Positions 53,301-62,182 are shown, counted from the first letter of the stretch. The stretch: DNA of 64,000 bases from Flavobacterium psychrolimnae (GCF_003312425.1 NZ_QNUX01000006.1:163683-227682); one strand, 5' to 3'. Numbers and translations: made by a program. Notes: a model not told the origin generated them from the sequence alone.

Positions 53301-53408
53301 TTTTCAAAATGGAGAGGTTGGGATCCTGAAGCTGGATTTAGAGGAACAGATAGAGGGAATTATCCAACGCCTAGAATTGTAACTTTTGGTACAGTAATTA
53401 ATTTTTAA
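50349..53408 (+). CDS. SusC/RagA family TonB-linked outer-membrane protein, system 2
   Basis: 1019 residues. Signal ends at FAQ; then a carboxypeptidase regulatory-like domain (VQGVVSDNGLPLPGVSISVKG), a TonB plug (LIIVDGMPVDEDGF, TSVLKDAAATSIYGNRGANGVIIIETRRG), and a barrel ending in RIVTFGTVINF. The leader and signal are like those of system 1, but the barrel is clearly different, so the substrate is probably different. The susD gene follows after 9 bases. Neighbouring genes include a secreted protease, so peptides are a possible substrate (inference). Confidence 0.96.
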   Translation: MKSKFTWILTLSLAFFIQFSFAQEKTVQGVVSDNGLPLPGVSISVKGTKRGAQTDYDGKYTIRASAGEKLEFSFIGYKSKSVIVGASSTINVQMEDDVLQLEGVVVTGYQTLKKERATSSIASVNVEELEERAQASIVQNLQGMVAGLNIATGSGQPGSDSTILLRGVGSLNGNIEPLIIVDGMPVDEDGFRSITQTDIVSTSVLKDAAATSIYGNRGANGVIIIETRRGKFDQDLDVKYQTQYGISNLQDFRIDVMNTSQLLNFQRANNRGFGGTGNPDQPGQPLTDAQIASQLDINWRDQFFRTGTTQQHDLSFSSGSKNTKNYTSIGFLDQQGIFIASTFKRFNFRNNFTGKSSNGKFNYSSGLSANFTRSNNVAGAGGNSTFFQPFTAAIRGLPYLDPSTALTLTGAPIVDNAPLILLNSLAFNDNFDDELKILANFTADYKITKNLTAGINLGVDYSSFTTLSVTDPRSFLGPYQVNINAQYGGIFGESYSRDFRFNSNTYLKYSKTFADKHTFDAGLYLEYYKAHFNGFNYQKRGLDPRALGTGAAFITPVIEPAVDAVATQYIPTVGSFKVQEGLFSYFGAINYDYDSTYGLSLTVRRDASFRFVEDNKWGTFWSVGGRWNLSKEEFLEDSKVFSALKLRASYGTSGNQRVNNAQYSALLLPYTTYAVGTGYNGTASTVLSQIANPDVRWEEISQANIGLDFALFNSKVSGSLDVYRKLTEDLYQSNPVSPVQGTSSIDANVGSLENRGVELALNYDVYSKDSWKIGVGGNVSYNKNKILELPESANGLIFAGGSTAIAEGQPVGAYYVNEYAGVNPANGNPLFKTANGGLTEILADANRVFNGEQLYPIWQGGFTSSVSYKGFNLYTQWSFVADLARNNLDLATLENVTNIADGGNRAVSIQNAWTTPGQITSMPRIGNGLNEISYINSTDRYLDDASYLRLRNVSFSYAFDKKTLADISFLKGLKFYVQAENLVTFSKWRGWDPEAGFRGTDRGNYPTPRIVTFGTVINF

Positions 53409-53417
53409 TACACAATT

Positions 53418-54869
53418 ATGAAAAAAATAAGTAAAATAGTTTATTTACTATTGTTCGCTACAATGTTTTCTTGTAATGATGCTACTGATATAGTTCAGGA
53501 GGGGATCATATTTGAAGAAGATGCATACATCACATTAAAAGATTTAAATACGGGCCTTAATGGAGCTTATGCTGCTTACAGCCCTGATGCAGGAAATGGC
53601 TCAATTTTATTCAACGATCTTTTCACTGACAACATGATACGTGGGGCCAGTAACACTGGTGGTGGTACAGAAACATATCAGTGGCTTATACAGCCAAATT
53701 CAGCTACGCCTACGCAGATTTGGGGTAATAGATATGCTGCTATAAATAGAATTAACCGTACTCTTGCGGCATATGATCGCATTTTTCCAACTCTTTCTAC
53801 AGTTGCAGACAAAAATGCTGCAGCTCATACTAAAGCAAATTTGTTAGCTTTGAGAGCTTTGTGTCATTTTGATCTCTTTCAGTACTTTACTCCGGAATAT
53901 CAAAACCCAGATGGATTATCTGTAATCAAAATGGATTTTGTTCCTGCAAATTATGCGTTGGTATATCCACGTAATACTGTTAGTGAGATTTTAGATTTTG
54001 TATCTGCTGATTTGAATGAAGCTTTGACTTTATTTAATCCAACTTCAACGGCTTATACAGGTAAGTTTTATTTAGGGGTTAATGCAGTCAATTTCATTAA
54101 ATTAAAAATTGCATTACTAAAAGGACAATATCCTATTGCACAAACGCTTGCGCAGACACTTATCACTGCACCTGGCGTACCTGCTTTGACCATTAAAACT
54201 GCGTATCCAAATATGTTTTTAGATACCGCTGACGGTGAATCTTTTTTCACGCTTTCACGATTGGCAGGAAACAATACTATAGGTTCGTTGTATTACTTTA
54301 ACGCAGGCCCTACGACGCCAATATTCGAGGGTTCTAGACAATTGTACAATTTGTATGATGCAGCGGACGTTCGTCGTTCCGTTAACTACAGAGCTGTAAA
54401 TGTCAACGCGGGTAGTTATCAACTTAATAAATATAAAGGAAAAGGTACTAGTACGAACCTTCTTAATGATATTAAAGTTTTTAGAACTTCGGAAATTAAG
54501 TTAATTTTAGCGGAGTGTAAGGCTAGAAATGGCGATTTAACTGGTGCTGCAGCGGATGTTAGGGATTTGAGAGTGTTGAGAATTGCTCCCACTGTTCCAT
54601 TACCAGTTTATGCTAATTTAAATGCCGCATTAACCGATATATTGTTAGAAAGAAGAAAAGAGTTTGCTTTTGAAGGGCATAGATACCTTGATATCAAGAG
54701 AATTGGTGCTGAGATAAATGTCGGAATTAACAGAGATCCGAGTGACGCTGCTTCTTTTGCTGCTGACGTAGCATTAAGTCCAACGGATTATAGATTTACT
54801 CTTCCAATCCCACAAACCGAGATTTTTGCTAATCCTACAATCCAGCAAAACCCTGGGTATAATCAATAA
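53418..54869 (+). CDS. SusD/RagB family nutrient uptake lipoprotein, system 2
   Basis: 483 residues. Lipoprotein signal (YLLLFATMFSCNDA, Cys at about residue 19), then the typical SusD fold (YITLKDLNTGLNGAYAAYSP, RYAAINRINRTLAAYDRI, AKANLLALRALCHFDLFQYFTPEY) and the C-terminal block LLERRKEFAFEGHRYLDIKRIG, ending TIQQNPGYNQ. It belongs to the main RagB/SusD group, unlike the type 2 protein of system 1. Operon with the SusC gene before and the lipoprotein after it. Confidence 0.96.
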   Translation: MKKISKIVYLLLFATMFSCNDATDIVQEGIIFEEDAYITLKDLNTGLNGAYAAYSPDAGNGSILFNDLFTDNMIRGASNTGGGTETYQWLIQPNSATPTQIWGNRYAAINRINRTLAAYDRIFPTLSTVADKNAAAHTKANLLALRALCHFDLFQYFTPEYQNPDGLSVIKMDFVPANYALVYPRNTVSEILDFVSADLNEALTLFNPTSTAYTGKFYLGVNAVNFIKLKIALLKGQYPIAQTLAQTLITAPGVPALTIKTAYPNMFLDTADGESFFTLSRLAGNNTIGSLYYFNAGPTTPIFEGSRQLYNLYDAADVRRSVNYRAVNVNAGSYQLNKYKGKGTSTNLLNDIKVFRTSEIKLILAECKARNGDLTGAAADVRDLRVLRIAPTVPLPVYANLNAALTDILLERRKEFAFEGHRYLDIKRIGAEINVGINRDPSDAASFAADVALSPTDYRFTLPIPQTEIFANPTIQQNPGYNQ

Positions 54870-54884
54870 TTAATATTTATACAA

Positions 54885-55691
54885 ATGAAAAAATTTATTT
54901 TATCTCTCGTTGTTATAGCGGTTCTTGCGGGCTGTAGTGCCGATGAGCAAGCTACTTATCAGGACGATTTAGCTTATGTTGGTTTTGTTAGTAGTGCAGT
55001 CGATTTGAAAGTGCCTATCAATTCCACAAGTAGCGTAGACTTAGTATTGCGTGCTAGTAATAAATCTAACGTAGCCCGTACATACAATGTTGCAGCAATC
55101 GCAGCACAAACTGATGCCAATAGTGCAACGTATTCTTTCCCTGCAACTTTCACTATTCCTGCGGATAGCTATACAGGAACGTTAACTATTACCGGAACAG
55201 ATAACAATTTAATTAATTCCACTATTAAAAAACTAACGCTGAAAATATCTGGTTTTGGAGCTAACGAAAGCTTTGATAACGATAAAGTTGTAATTAATAT
55301 TGTTGAGGTTTGCCCAGTCAATTCGGTAAATTTCCCTGGTAATTTTAGTTCAGCTAATTTTTATAACGATGGTATATCTACAGTTTATCAAGTTGTTGCT
55401 GGTCCACAACCTAACACTTTTATCATTCGTAATTTCTTTGAGGGTGCTACGAGTCCAGATCTTACGATTACTTATGATCCTAGTAACAATAGAGTAACTT
55501 TCGTTCCAAAAGCCTTAGGTATTAACTTTGGTAATGGACCTGTTTCCATTCGTGTTCCTACTTCAGGTTCAAATTTCTCTTCAATAGACGGTTGCACTGG
55601 TAGAATTTCTTTATGGATTGAGTACTGGCTTCCTAATACTAACCAAACATATCGTGCGGCTGGGTATAATGAGATATTCGCCAGAACATAA
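54885..55691 (+). CDS. surface lipoprotein linked to SusC/SusD system 2
   Basis: 268 residues. Lipoprotein signal (LVVIAVLAGCSADE, Cys at about residue 17), then a beta-sandwich-like domain with AYVGFVSSAVDLKVPINSTSSVDLVLRAS and FTIPADSYTGTLTITG (like the DUF1735/DUF4843 domains of SusE/SusF-type proteins), and a C-terminal beta-rich domain ending in RAAGYNEIFART. It starts 15 bases after susD and is probably a surface-exposed partner that helps bind the substrate. A strong terminator follows. Confidence 0.85.
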   Translation: MKKFILSLVVIAVLAGCSADEQATYQDDLAYVGFVSSAVDLKVPINSTSSVDLVLRASNKSNVARTYNVAAIAAQTDANSATYSFPATFTIPADSYTGTLTITGTDNNLINSTIKKLTLKISGFGANESFDNDKVVINIVEVCPVNSVNFPGNFSSANFYNDGISTVYQVVAGPQPNTFIIRNFFEGATSPDLTITYDPSNNRVTFVPKALGINFGNGPVSIRVPTSGSNFSSIDGCTGRISLWIEYWLPNTNQTYRAAGYNEIFART

Positions 55692-55710
55692 ATATTATTT
55701 TCAAATTTTA

Positions 55711-55742
55711 AAAACCGTTTCAGTAATGAAACGGTTTTTTTT
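55711..55742 (+). terminator. terminator of SusC/SusD system 2
   Basis: AAAACCGTTTCA and TGAAACGGTTTT with a 4-base loop and a T run. Confidence 0.9.
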
Positions 55743-55825
55743 AATTACACGACTTCTTTTTCTATTCATTCTAATATTTAACATTATTTTTATAGTTGTT
55801 TGATTTCGTTTTAGAATATTTAATT

Positions 55826-55833
55826 TAGATTTG
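55826..55833 (+). promoter_or_regulatory. -7 promoter element TAGATTTG of the S8 protease gene
   Basis: An exact TAnnTTTG match. It rules out the upstream TTG at 55831 as a start codon and leaves a leader of about 13 bases before the ATG at 55852. Confidence 0.6.
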
Positions 55834-55851
55834 TTTATTAACAATTATATT

Positions 55852-57735
55852 ATGAATAAATACTTTTACTTATTTATTTTTTATTCGGTTTTTTCTTACT
55901 CTCAGTCTATAGAACAGAGAAAAGCTGTAATTGAAAAATCTGATATCCCTACATTAAAGCAGTTGTCTGAGCAATTTCACGTTGCATTTTTAGCTCGGCA
56001 AGAAAGAGTTGATAGATTTTTACTTAGAAATCCTCAAGTAGTACCTAGAAATAGTAGTGATGGCGTTCTTGAAGAGATTTATGATATTTCTCCAGTCGGG
56101 GAAATTGCATACTACAAGACCTATAATGATGGTGCTGCTACAACCGCTAGAGCAACCGCCTTGTATTCCGGCGGTAATTTAGGTTTGAATTTGCAAGGTC
56201 AAGGAATGGTAGCTTACGTTTGGGATGGTGGTTCTGCTAGGACTACGCATAAAGAGTATCCAAATGGGAAAGTAATTAATGCCGACGGCTCGACGCAATT
56301 GGAGCACGCTGGTCATGTGATGGGTACGATTGTTGCTCAGGGAATTGACGCTGGTTTAAGAGGTATTGCTTTTGATGCCAGTGGTGTTTCTTATAAATGG
56401 GATGATGACTTAAATGAAATGGCTACTGAAGCTGCTAATGGTATGCTAGTGTCTAATCATTCGTATGGGCCTGGAGAGAATCCTAGATATCTTCTAGGTG
56501 CCTATAATTCAACTGCTAGATCGTTTGATAATATAGCTTCTGCAGCTCCTTATTACCTTGCTGTTGCTGCAGCTGGTAATGATAGGAACGAATTTTTTGA
56601 TGATGATCTTAGGCCCTATTTAGAAGAAAAAGGTGGTTATAACTTGATAAAAGGAATGGCAAATGCTAAGAACATTTTAACTGTAGGTGCAGTTAATCAA
56701 GTATCAAATTATAGTTCTGCTGGCAATGTTACTATGACCGCGTTTAGTAGTTTTGGGCCTACGGATGATGGTAGAATTAAACCTGATTTAGTAACTAAAG
56801 GACAAAATGTAAGATCCACAACAGTTCAGACTGATGAATCTAATAGAATTTTATCAGGATCATCCATGGCATCACCTGGTATTGCAGGGGTGGCACTTCT
56901 ATTACAGCAATATTATTATTCATTAAATAATGAATTTATGAGGGCTGCTACTCTGAAAGGTTTGATGCTTCACACTACTGATGAGGCAGGAGATTTTGAG
57001 GGTCCAGATTATGCGTTTGGATGGGGTTTAGTAAATGCAGAAAGAGCAGCTTCTTTAATAAAGTCGGATAATGAAGCAGTAGCTGCGATTGAAGAGTTAG
57101 AGTTGGTAGAAGGAGAAACTTATACAAAAACCATTGCTGCCTCAGGCTCAAGCCCACTCTTAATATCAATTTCATGGACTGATAGGTTTGGGAGTGCTAA
57201 TAATTCTGTTGTAGATCCGACAAAATTGGATTTAGTGAACGATTTAGATGTTAGAGTTACTAAAGGTGAAGAAATTTTTTATCCATGGACATTAAATCCT
57301 ATTGTTCCTACCGATCCAGCCGTTCGTAGTTCTGATAACTTTCGTGATAATTACGAAAAAGTCCAAATAGATAATCCGAATGGGACCTACACGATTACAG
57401 TAAGTCATAAAGGTGTCCTAGGAGGCGGAGGTAAACAGAAGTATTCATTAATTGTGTCTGGACCACCCGTAACACTTTCTGCTCTAGATTTTGCAGCTGA
57501 CAAAGATGTAAGTAGCATTTTTCCTAACCCTACGGATTCTAAATTAAGTATTGATAGTAGTAATTTCAATGAAATTACAAGTGTTGAAATTTTGGACATT
57601 AGCGGAAAGGTAATTGATAGAATTTCAGATTTAAGTCAAAAATCTATTGATGTATCTAAATTGAATAGTGGACTTTATTTTATTAGATTTTCTACAAGCG
57701 ATGGAATTATCGTTAAAAAGTTCATTAAGAAATAA
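55852..57735 (+). CDS. S8 family serine peptidase with T9SS sorting domain
   Basis: 627 residues from the ATG at 55852 (MNKYFYLFIFYSVFSYSQ signal). The subtilisin-like triad is Asp in AYVWDGG (about residue 124), His in EHAGHVMGTI (about 151) and Ser in SGSSMASPGIAG (about 338); the oxyanion Asn is in AAAGNDRNE. Then comes a beta-sandwich domain (LLISISWTDRFGSANNSV, NGTYTITVSHKG), and the last 75 residues are a T9SS domain (SIFPNPTDSKLSI ... GLYFIRFSTSDGIIVKKFI). It is predicted to be secreted and to degrade proteins outside the cell, possibly feeding the SusC/SusD system before it. Confidence 0.94.
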   Translation: MNKYFYLFIFYSVFSYSQSIEQRKAVIEKSDIPTLKQLSEQFHVAFLARQERVDRFLLRNPQVVPRNSSDGVLEEIYDISPVGEIAYYKTYNDGAATTARATALYSGGNLGLNLQGQGMVAYVWDGGSARTTHKEYPNGKVINADGSTQLEHAGHVMGTIVAQGIDAGLRGIAFDASGVSYKWDDDLNEMATEAANGMLVSNHSYGPGENPRYLLGAYNSTARSFDNIASAAPYYLAVAAAGNDRNEFFDDDLRPYLEEKGGYNLIKGMANAKNILTVGAVNQVSNYSSAGNVTMTAFSSFGPTDDGRIKPDLVTKGQNVRSTTVQTDESNRILSGSSMASPGIAGVALLLQQYYYSLNNEFMRAATLKGLMLHTTDEAGDFEGPDYAFGWGLVNAERAASLIKSDNEAVAAIEELELVEGETYTKTIAASGSSPLLISISWTDRFGSANNSVVDPTKLDLVNDLDVRVTKGEEIFYPWTLNPIVPTDPAVRSSDNFRDNYEKVQIDNPNGTYTITVSHKGVLGGGGKQKYSLIVSGPPVTLSALDFAADKDVSSIFPNPTDSKLSIDSSNFNEITSVEILDISGKVIDRISDLSQKSIDVSKLNSGLYFIRFSTSDGIIVKKFIKK

Positions 57736-57753
57736 ATCTGTTGTTTAGTAATA

Positions 57754-57789
57754 AGCGGTTATCGTAGTTATTCGATAACCGTTTTTTTT
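57754..57789 (+). terminator. terminator of the S8 protease gene
   Basis: CGGTTATCG and CGATAACCG around an 8-base loop, followed by a T run. Confidence 0.88.
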
Positions 57790-57880
57790 GTCTATTGTTG
57801 ATATTTAAAAGAAGGGTACACTTCTGTTTGATTTCATATAGTTGTAGTGAAATTTTATCTACCGGGAGACATATTTTTTG

Positions 57881-57912
57881 TTGTCCATTTGTTCAAAAAA
57901 AGCTTACCTTTG
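57881..57912 (+). promoter_or_regulatory. promoter of the porin gene (TTG-N21-TACCTTTG)
   Basis: TTG at 57881-57883 and an exact TACCTTTG at 57905-57912. The leader is about 12 bases before the ATG at 57930. Confidence 0.7.
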
Positions 57913-57929
57913 ACGACTAAAATTAAGTA

Positions 57930-59915
57930 ATGCTCAAATTTTTTTTATATTTTGTGGTTCTTCTCTCTTCGATCTTTTGTTTCGCACAAAGAAAACCTCT
58001 TATAAATAATGTACCTAACAATAATTTTGTTAAAAGCCCAGTAGATGGTCATACTATCAAAAAATCACAAACTACTACAACAAAATTTAAAATAGCTCCC
58101 ATCGATCTCTATAAGGTTATCACTATTGAAAACGACACAACTTATATTGATACTTCTCTTAGCATTCAAAAAGAATACAGCCACAACTATTTGCGAAAAG
58201 ACATTTTTGGACTTTTGCCTTTTGCAAATGATGGGCAAACCTACAATACGCTGCAGTATAGTTTAACTGATTTTTCACCGTATCCGGAATTTGGTTTTAA
58301 AGCAAAACATTTTAATTTTTTAGAAGCAAATCAAATACGCTATTATTCCGTTGCTACACCCGTTACCGAATTATACTTTAAAACTACTGTCAGAAAAGGG
58401 CAGTCTGTAGATGCTTTTATTACATTAAATACTTCTGAAAATCTTAATTTTTCGATAGCCTACAAAGGATTGCGTTCAGAGGGTGAGTATATCAATCAAT
58501 TGTCTAGTACCGGTAATTTTAGATTCACCACAAATTACAACACTAAAAACAAACGCTATTTTGCGAAAGCACATTACACTTTTCAAGATATTTTGAATGA
58601 GGAAAATGGCGGAATCACAACTATTGAAGATTTTGAAAGCGAGGATCCAAATTACAACAACCGACAACGTTTTGAAGTCTATTTTAATGACGCCAAATCA
58701 TTTTTAAAAGGCAAAAGGATTTTTCTGGATCACAATTTTAGAATTAATCCTAAAAAGGGTGATAATAATTTGTACTTGACACATCAATTTAACTACGAGA
58801 ATAAGTTTTTTGAATACAATCAGGCAACGGTTCCATCAATAGTAGGTTCGGAGACAGTCTTCCGTTTTGGAGAATCATTTTTGGACAGTGGTATAAATGA
58901 TCAAACTCGATATAACAAAATGTATAACAAAGTTGGACTTATATATGAGAATACTACTTTGGGAACTTTCCAGTTTTTTGTAGATGATTTCAGATCAAAT
59001 TATTATTATAATCAAATCCTTATTTTTGACAATCGAACGATACCTAGTTCTTTCAGTCAGCAAATCAATAGCGCTGGTGGACAATATGAATATCGACGCA
59101 ATAAGTGGAATGGTAAATTTTTATACTCCAGATCGGTAACAGCACAATCGCTGTCTAATTTAGATGCTAAATTACAATACGAGCTGAATGATGAAATTCA
59201 ACTTGCTTTTCAGTATCAAAATATTAATAAACTACCCAATAATAATTATAATTTGCATCAAAGCAGTTTTGTACAATACAATTGGTCAAATGACTTCAAA
59301 AATGAAAAAATCAATACAATAAAAGCAAATGCCATTTCCCCTTGGGTTGATGCCGAGGTACAGTTTTCAGTTTTAAATGATCATTTGTATTTTAGTAACA
59401 TTTCAAACTCAGAGCAAATCCTTGCCAAAACACAAATTTTGGCACCAACGCAATACGATGGAACTATCAATTATTTATCGGTTAAAATCAGCAGAGAATT
59501 AAAATTTGGAAATTTTGCTTTGGATAATACAATTTTATATCAAAAAACGGAGCAAGACGAAGCTGTTTTAAACGTTCCTGAAATTGTCACCCGAAACACG
59601 TTTTATTATTCCAATTATTTGTTCAAAAATGCGCTATTTCTTCAAACCGGGATTTCACTGAATTATTTTTCCAAGTATTATACAAATGATTATAATCCTG
59701 TAATAGGAGAGTTTTTTGTGCAAAATGATAAACAAATTGGTAATCATCCGAACCTGGATTTTTTCATCAATGCAAAAGTGCAGCGAACAAGGATTTATTT
59801 TAAAGTAGAACATTTTAATTCGGCATTAACTGGAAACAATTTTTATGCTTCTCCCAACAATCCATCTCGTGATTTCACGATTCGATTTGGTTTGATTTGG
59901 AACTTCTTCAATTAA
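57930..59915 (+). CDS. putative outer-membrane porin
   Basis: 661 residues. Sec signal (FVVLLSSIFCFAQRK), then a long Asn/Tyr/Phe-rich beta-barrel with the pattern of the Bacteroidota putative-porin family (LLPFANDGQTYNTL, FGFKAKHFNFLEANQIRYYSVATPVTELYFKT, a KLQYELNDEIQLAFQYQ barrel part, and a C-terminal RDFTIRFGLIWNFFN ending in an outer-membrane type strand). It is predicted to form a diffusion channel; the substrate is unknown. It stands alone with its own promoter. Confidence 0.85.
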   Translation: MLKFFLYFVVLLSSIFCFAQRKPLINNVPNNNFVKSPVDGHTIKKSQTTTTKFKIAPIDLYKVITIENDTTYIDTSLSIQKEYSHNYLRKDIFGLLPFANDGQTYNTLQYSLTDFSPYPEFGFKAKHFNFLEANQIRYYSVATPVTELYFKTTVRKGQSVDAFITLNTSENLNFSIAYKGLRSEGEYINQLSSTGNFRFTTNYNTKNKRYFAKAHYTFQDILNEENGGITTIEDFESEDPNYNNRQRFEVYFNDAKSFLKGKRIFLDHNFRINPKKGDNNLYLTHQFNYENKFFEYNQATVPSIVGSETVFRFGESFLDSGINDQTRYNKMYNKVGLIYENTTLGTFQFFVDDFRSNYYYNQILIFDNRTIPSSFSQQINSAGGQYEYRRNKWNGKFLYSRSVTAQSLSNLDAKLQYELNDEIQLAFQYQNINKLPNNNYNLHQSSFVQYNWSNDFKNEKINTIKANAISPWVDAEVQFSVLNDHLYFSNISNSEQILAKTQILAPTQYDGTINYLSVKISRELKFGNFALDNTILYQKTEQDEAVLNVPEIVTRNTFYYSNYLFKNALFLQTGISLNYFSKYYTNDYNPVIGEFFVQNDKQIGNHPNLDFFINAKVQRTRIYFKVEHFNSALTGNNFYASPNNPSRDFTIRFGLIWNFFN

Positions 59916-59949
59916 TTTCTTCTTAGAATTATAGGGTGCCAATAATGTT

Positions 59950-60036
59950 TTCTGGGGCTTTTTATCGTGCTATCCGCTATAGCTGCCGCTTGCTTAAAGG
60001 AAGCAAAGAAAGGATGTCGCTTTTATCACGAACGCA
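59950..60036. repeat. dispersed intergenic repeat, copy 5 (divergent)
   Basis: GGGGCTTTTTATCGTGCTATCC at the left and CTTTTATCACGAACGC at the right, with the inner pair TTGCTT/AAGCAA. It resembles the other copies in layout (CGCTATAGC, AAGGATGTCGCTTTT) but the sequence is rather different, so it may be a related subfamily. Confidence 0.5.
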
Positions 60037-60072
60037 AAATCCCGTAAATCATAATATTTTATAACAAAATAC

Positions 60073-60080
60073 TATCTTTG
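60073..60080 (+). promoter_or_regulatory. -7 promoter element TATCTTTG of the cystathionine beta-synthase gene
   Basis: An exact TAnnTTTG match, 43 bases before the ATG at 60124. TTG is not obvious. Confidence 0.5.
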
Positions 60081-60123
60081 CAGCAGTATTTACAACAAAT
60101 CACAATCTTAAAATAAAACTATA

Positions 60124-61485
60124 ATGCGCTACGCAGAAAATATATTAGGAACAATAGGCAATACACCATTAGTAAAAATCAATAAAGTAACTGCCGAAGT
60201 AGAGGCTTTGGTACTTGCAAAAGTCGAAACCTTCAATCCTGGAAATTCTGTTAAAGACAGAATGGCCGTAAAAATGATTGCAGATGCTGAGGCTGATGGA
60301 CGTTTAAAGCCAGGTGGAACCATTATCGAAGGGACCTCGGGGAATACCGGAATGGGATTGGCTTTAGTAGCCATTATTAAAGGATACAAACTGATTTGTG
60401 TGATTTCAGACAAACAGTCCAAAGAAAAAATGGATATTCTTCGTGCCGTTGGAGCCAAAGTTGTGGTTTGTCCCACGGATGTAGAACCAACTGATCCGCG
60501 TTCCTATTATTCGGTTTCTAAACGATTGGCAGAAGAAACACCTAATTCCTGGTATGTAAATCAATACGATAATCCTTCAAATGCAATAGCGCACTACGAG
60601 CAAACTGGTCCTGAAATTTGGGAGCAAACGGAAGGTAAAATCACTCATTTTGTTGTTGGTGTCGGGACTGGAGGAACAATTTCAGGAGTAGCTAAATATT
60701 TGAAAGAGAAAAATCCTAATATTAAAATCTGGGGAATAGATACCTATGGTTCTGTGTTCAAAAAGTACCATGAAACTGGAATTTTTGACGAAAATGAAAT
60801 CTATTCGTATATTACTGAAGGAATCGGAGAAGATATATTACCAAAAAATGTAGACTTTTCTCTAATTGATGGTTTCACAAAAGTAACCGATAAAGATGCT
60901 GCGGTTTATACTCGTAAAATTGCGCTCGAAGAAGGAATATTTGTAGGTAATTCAGCTGGAGCAGCAATAAAAGGATTATTGCAACTTAAAGAACATTTCA
61001 AACCCGAAGATGTTGTTGTGGTACTTTTCCATGATTCAGGAAGCCGTTATGTAGGTAAAATGTTCAATGATGACTGGATGCGTGAACGTGGTTTTCTGGA
61101 AGAAGAAATCACAAAGGCTGAAGATGTCATCAAAGATCATATAGATAAACCATTGATTGTGGTTCGTACAGAAGAATTAGTTTCGCATGCTATTGAGAGA
61201 ATGCGTAAATACAAGATTTCTCAAATTCCGGTGATTGATATCACAGGATTTGTAGGTTCTGTTGATGAAAGTGATTTGTTTCAAAGTTACGTAGCTGACA
61301 AAGATGTAGCCGATAAACCAATTAAAGACGTAATGGGGAAACCTTTTCCAATTGTGAAACACGGAACACCCATTGAAGAAGTTTCTAAATTATTTACTAA
61401 AGAAAATGAAGCTGTTTTAGTGGAATTAGAAAATGGAAGTCACCATATTATTACCAAATATGATATTATTGGTTCTATAAAATAA
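60124..61485 (+). CDS. cystathionine beta-synthase
   Basis: 453 residues. Condenses serine and homocysteine to cystathionine with PLP. The catalytic domain (about 1-320) has the PLP Lys in NPGNSVKDRMAVK (Lys44), EGTSGNTGMGLALV and VGTGGTISGVAKYL. The C-terminal 120 residues hold a CBS domain pair (VSHAIERMRKYKISQIPVID, IEEVSKLFTKENEAVLVE), as in the eukaryotic-type enzyme but without a haem-binding N-terminus. A cysteine synthase function cannot be ruled out. Confidence 0.92.
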   Translation: MRYAENILGTIGNTPLVKINKVTAEVEALVLAKVETFNPGNSVKDRMAVKMIADAEADGRLKPGGTIIEGTSGNTGMGLALVAIIKGYKLICVISDKQSKEKMDILRAVGAKVVVCPTDVEPTDPRSYYSVSKRLAEETPNSWYVNQYDNPSNAIAHYEQTGPEIWEQTEGKITHFVVGVGTGGTISGVAKYLKEKNPNIKIWGIDTYGSVFKKYHETGIFDENEIYSYITEGIGEDILPKNVDFSLIDGFTKVTDKDAAVYTRKIALEEGIFVGNSAGAAIKGLLQLKEHFKPEDVVVVLFHDSGSRYVGKMFNDDWMRERGFLEEEITKAEDVIKDHIDKPLIVVRTEELVSHAIERMRKYKISQIPVIDITGFVGSVDESDLFQSYVADKDVADKPIKDVMGKPFPIVKHGTPIEEVSKLFTKENEAVLVELENGSHHIITKYDIIGSIK

Positions 61486-61515
61486 ATTTAAAACAAAAAT
61501 TTATTTTTTAATTAT

Positions 61516-61553
61516 ACTCCTGCAAGGTTTTTTAACCTTGCAGGATTTTTTTT
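61516..61553 (+). terminator. terminator of the cystathionine beta-synthase gene
   Basis: TCCTGCAAGGTT and AACCTTGCAGGA form a perfect 12-base stem with a 4-T loop and a T run after it. Confidence 0.9.
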
Positions 61554-61627
61554 AATTAGTTTGTTGCTGTAAAAATTTTGGAGACTAAAATTTGCAACAA
61601 GAAATAAAAAGAAAGTTATCGAATGCT

Positions 61628-61656
61628 TTGAACTTTTGTAATTGATAGTACTTTTG
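61628..61656 (+). promoter_or_regulatory. promoter of the exonuclease gene (TTG-N18-TACTTTTG)
   Basis: TTG at 61628-61630 and an exact TACTTTTG at 61649-61656, about 44 bases before the TTG start codon at 61700. Confidence 0.6.
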
Positions 61657-61699
61657 TAAATCTATTATCTAAACCGTTAACCTTTAGTCCTGAATCAAA

Positions 61700-62182
61700 T
61701 TGACCTTTACTGCTATAGATTTTGAAACCGCAATTGGATATCATCCCTGTTCCGTAGGTATCGTAACCGTAGAAAACGGAATAATTGTCGACGAGTTTGT
61801 TACCTTAATAAAACCGCCAAACAATTTATACTCTCCTTTTACCATTCAAGTGCATGGGATATATCCTCGCGATACAGTGAATGCTAAATCATTTGCTCAA
61901 GTGTATCCTGAAATTCAAAAAAGACTCCAAAATAGAGTATTAGTGGCGCACAATGAAAGTTTTGACAGGAATGTTTTGGCGAAATCAATGGCGCTTTATA
62001 ATCTGGATTACGCTGATTTGAATATCGCTTCTCGTTGGGAATGTACCGTCAAAATTTATAAAGCTAAAGGATTGAAGCCAACCAAATTGAGTGATTGTTG
62101 CCGAGAAATGAACATCTCTTTAAATCATCATGAAGCTTTATCGGATGCTCGGGCTTGCGCCAAATTGTATCTGATGAAATAA
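61700..62182 (+). CDS. DnaQ-like 3'-5' exonuclease domain protein
   Basis: 160 residues from a TTG start; a later start would cut into the first active-site motif. DEDDh motifs are complete: FTAIDFETA (Asp, Glu), VAHNESFDRNVL (Asp) and NHHEALSDARACAKL (His, Asp). A stand-alone exonuclease domain of this size resembles the DNA polymerase III epsilon proofreading domain or RNase T-like enzymes. It may act in DNA repair or RNA trimming. The following gene is 110 bases away and probably separate. Confidence 0.9.
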   Translation: MTFTAIDFETAIGYHPCSVGIVTVENGIIVDEFVTLIKPPNNLYSPFTIQVHGIYPRDTVNAKSFAQVYPEIQKRLQNRVLVAHNESFDRNVLAKSMALYNLDYADLNIASRWECTVKIYKAKGLKPTKLSDCCREMNISLNHHEALSDARACAKLYLMK

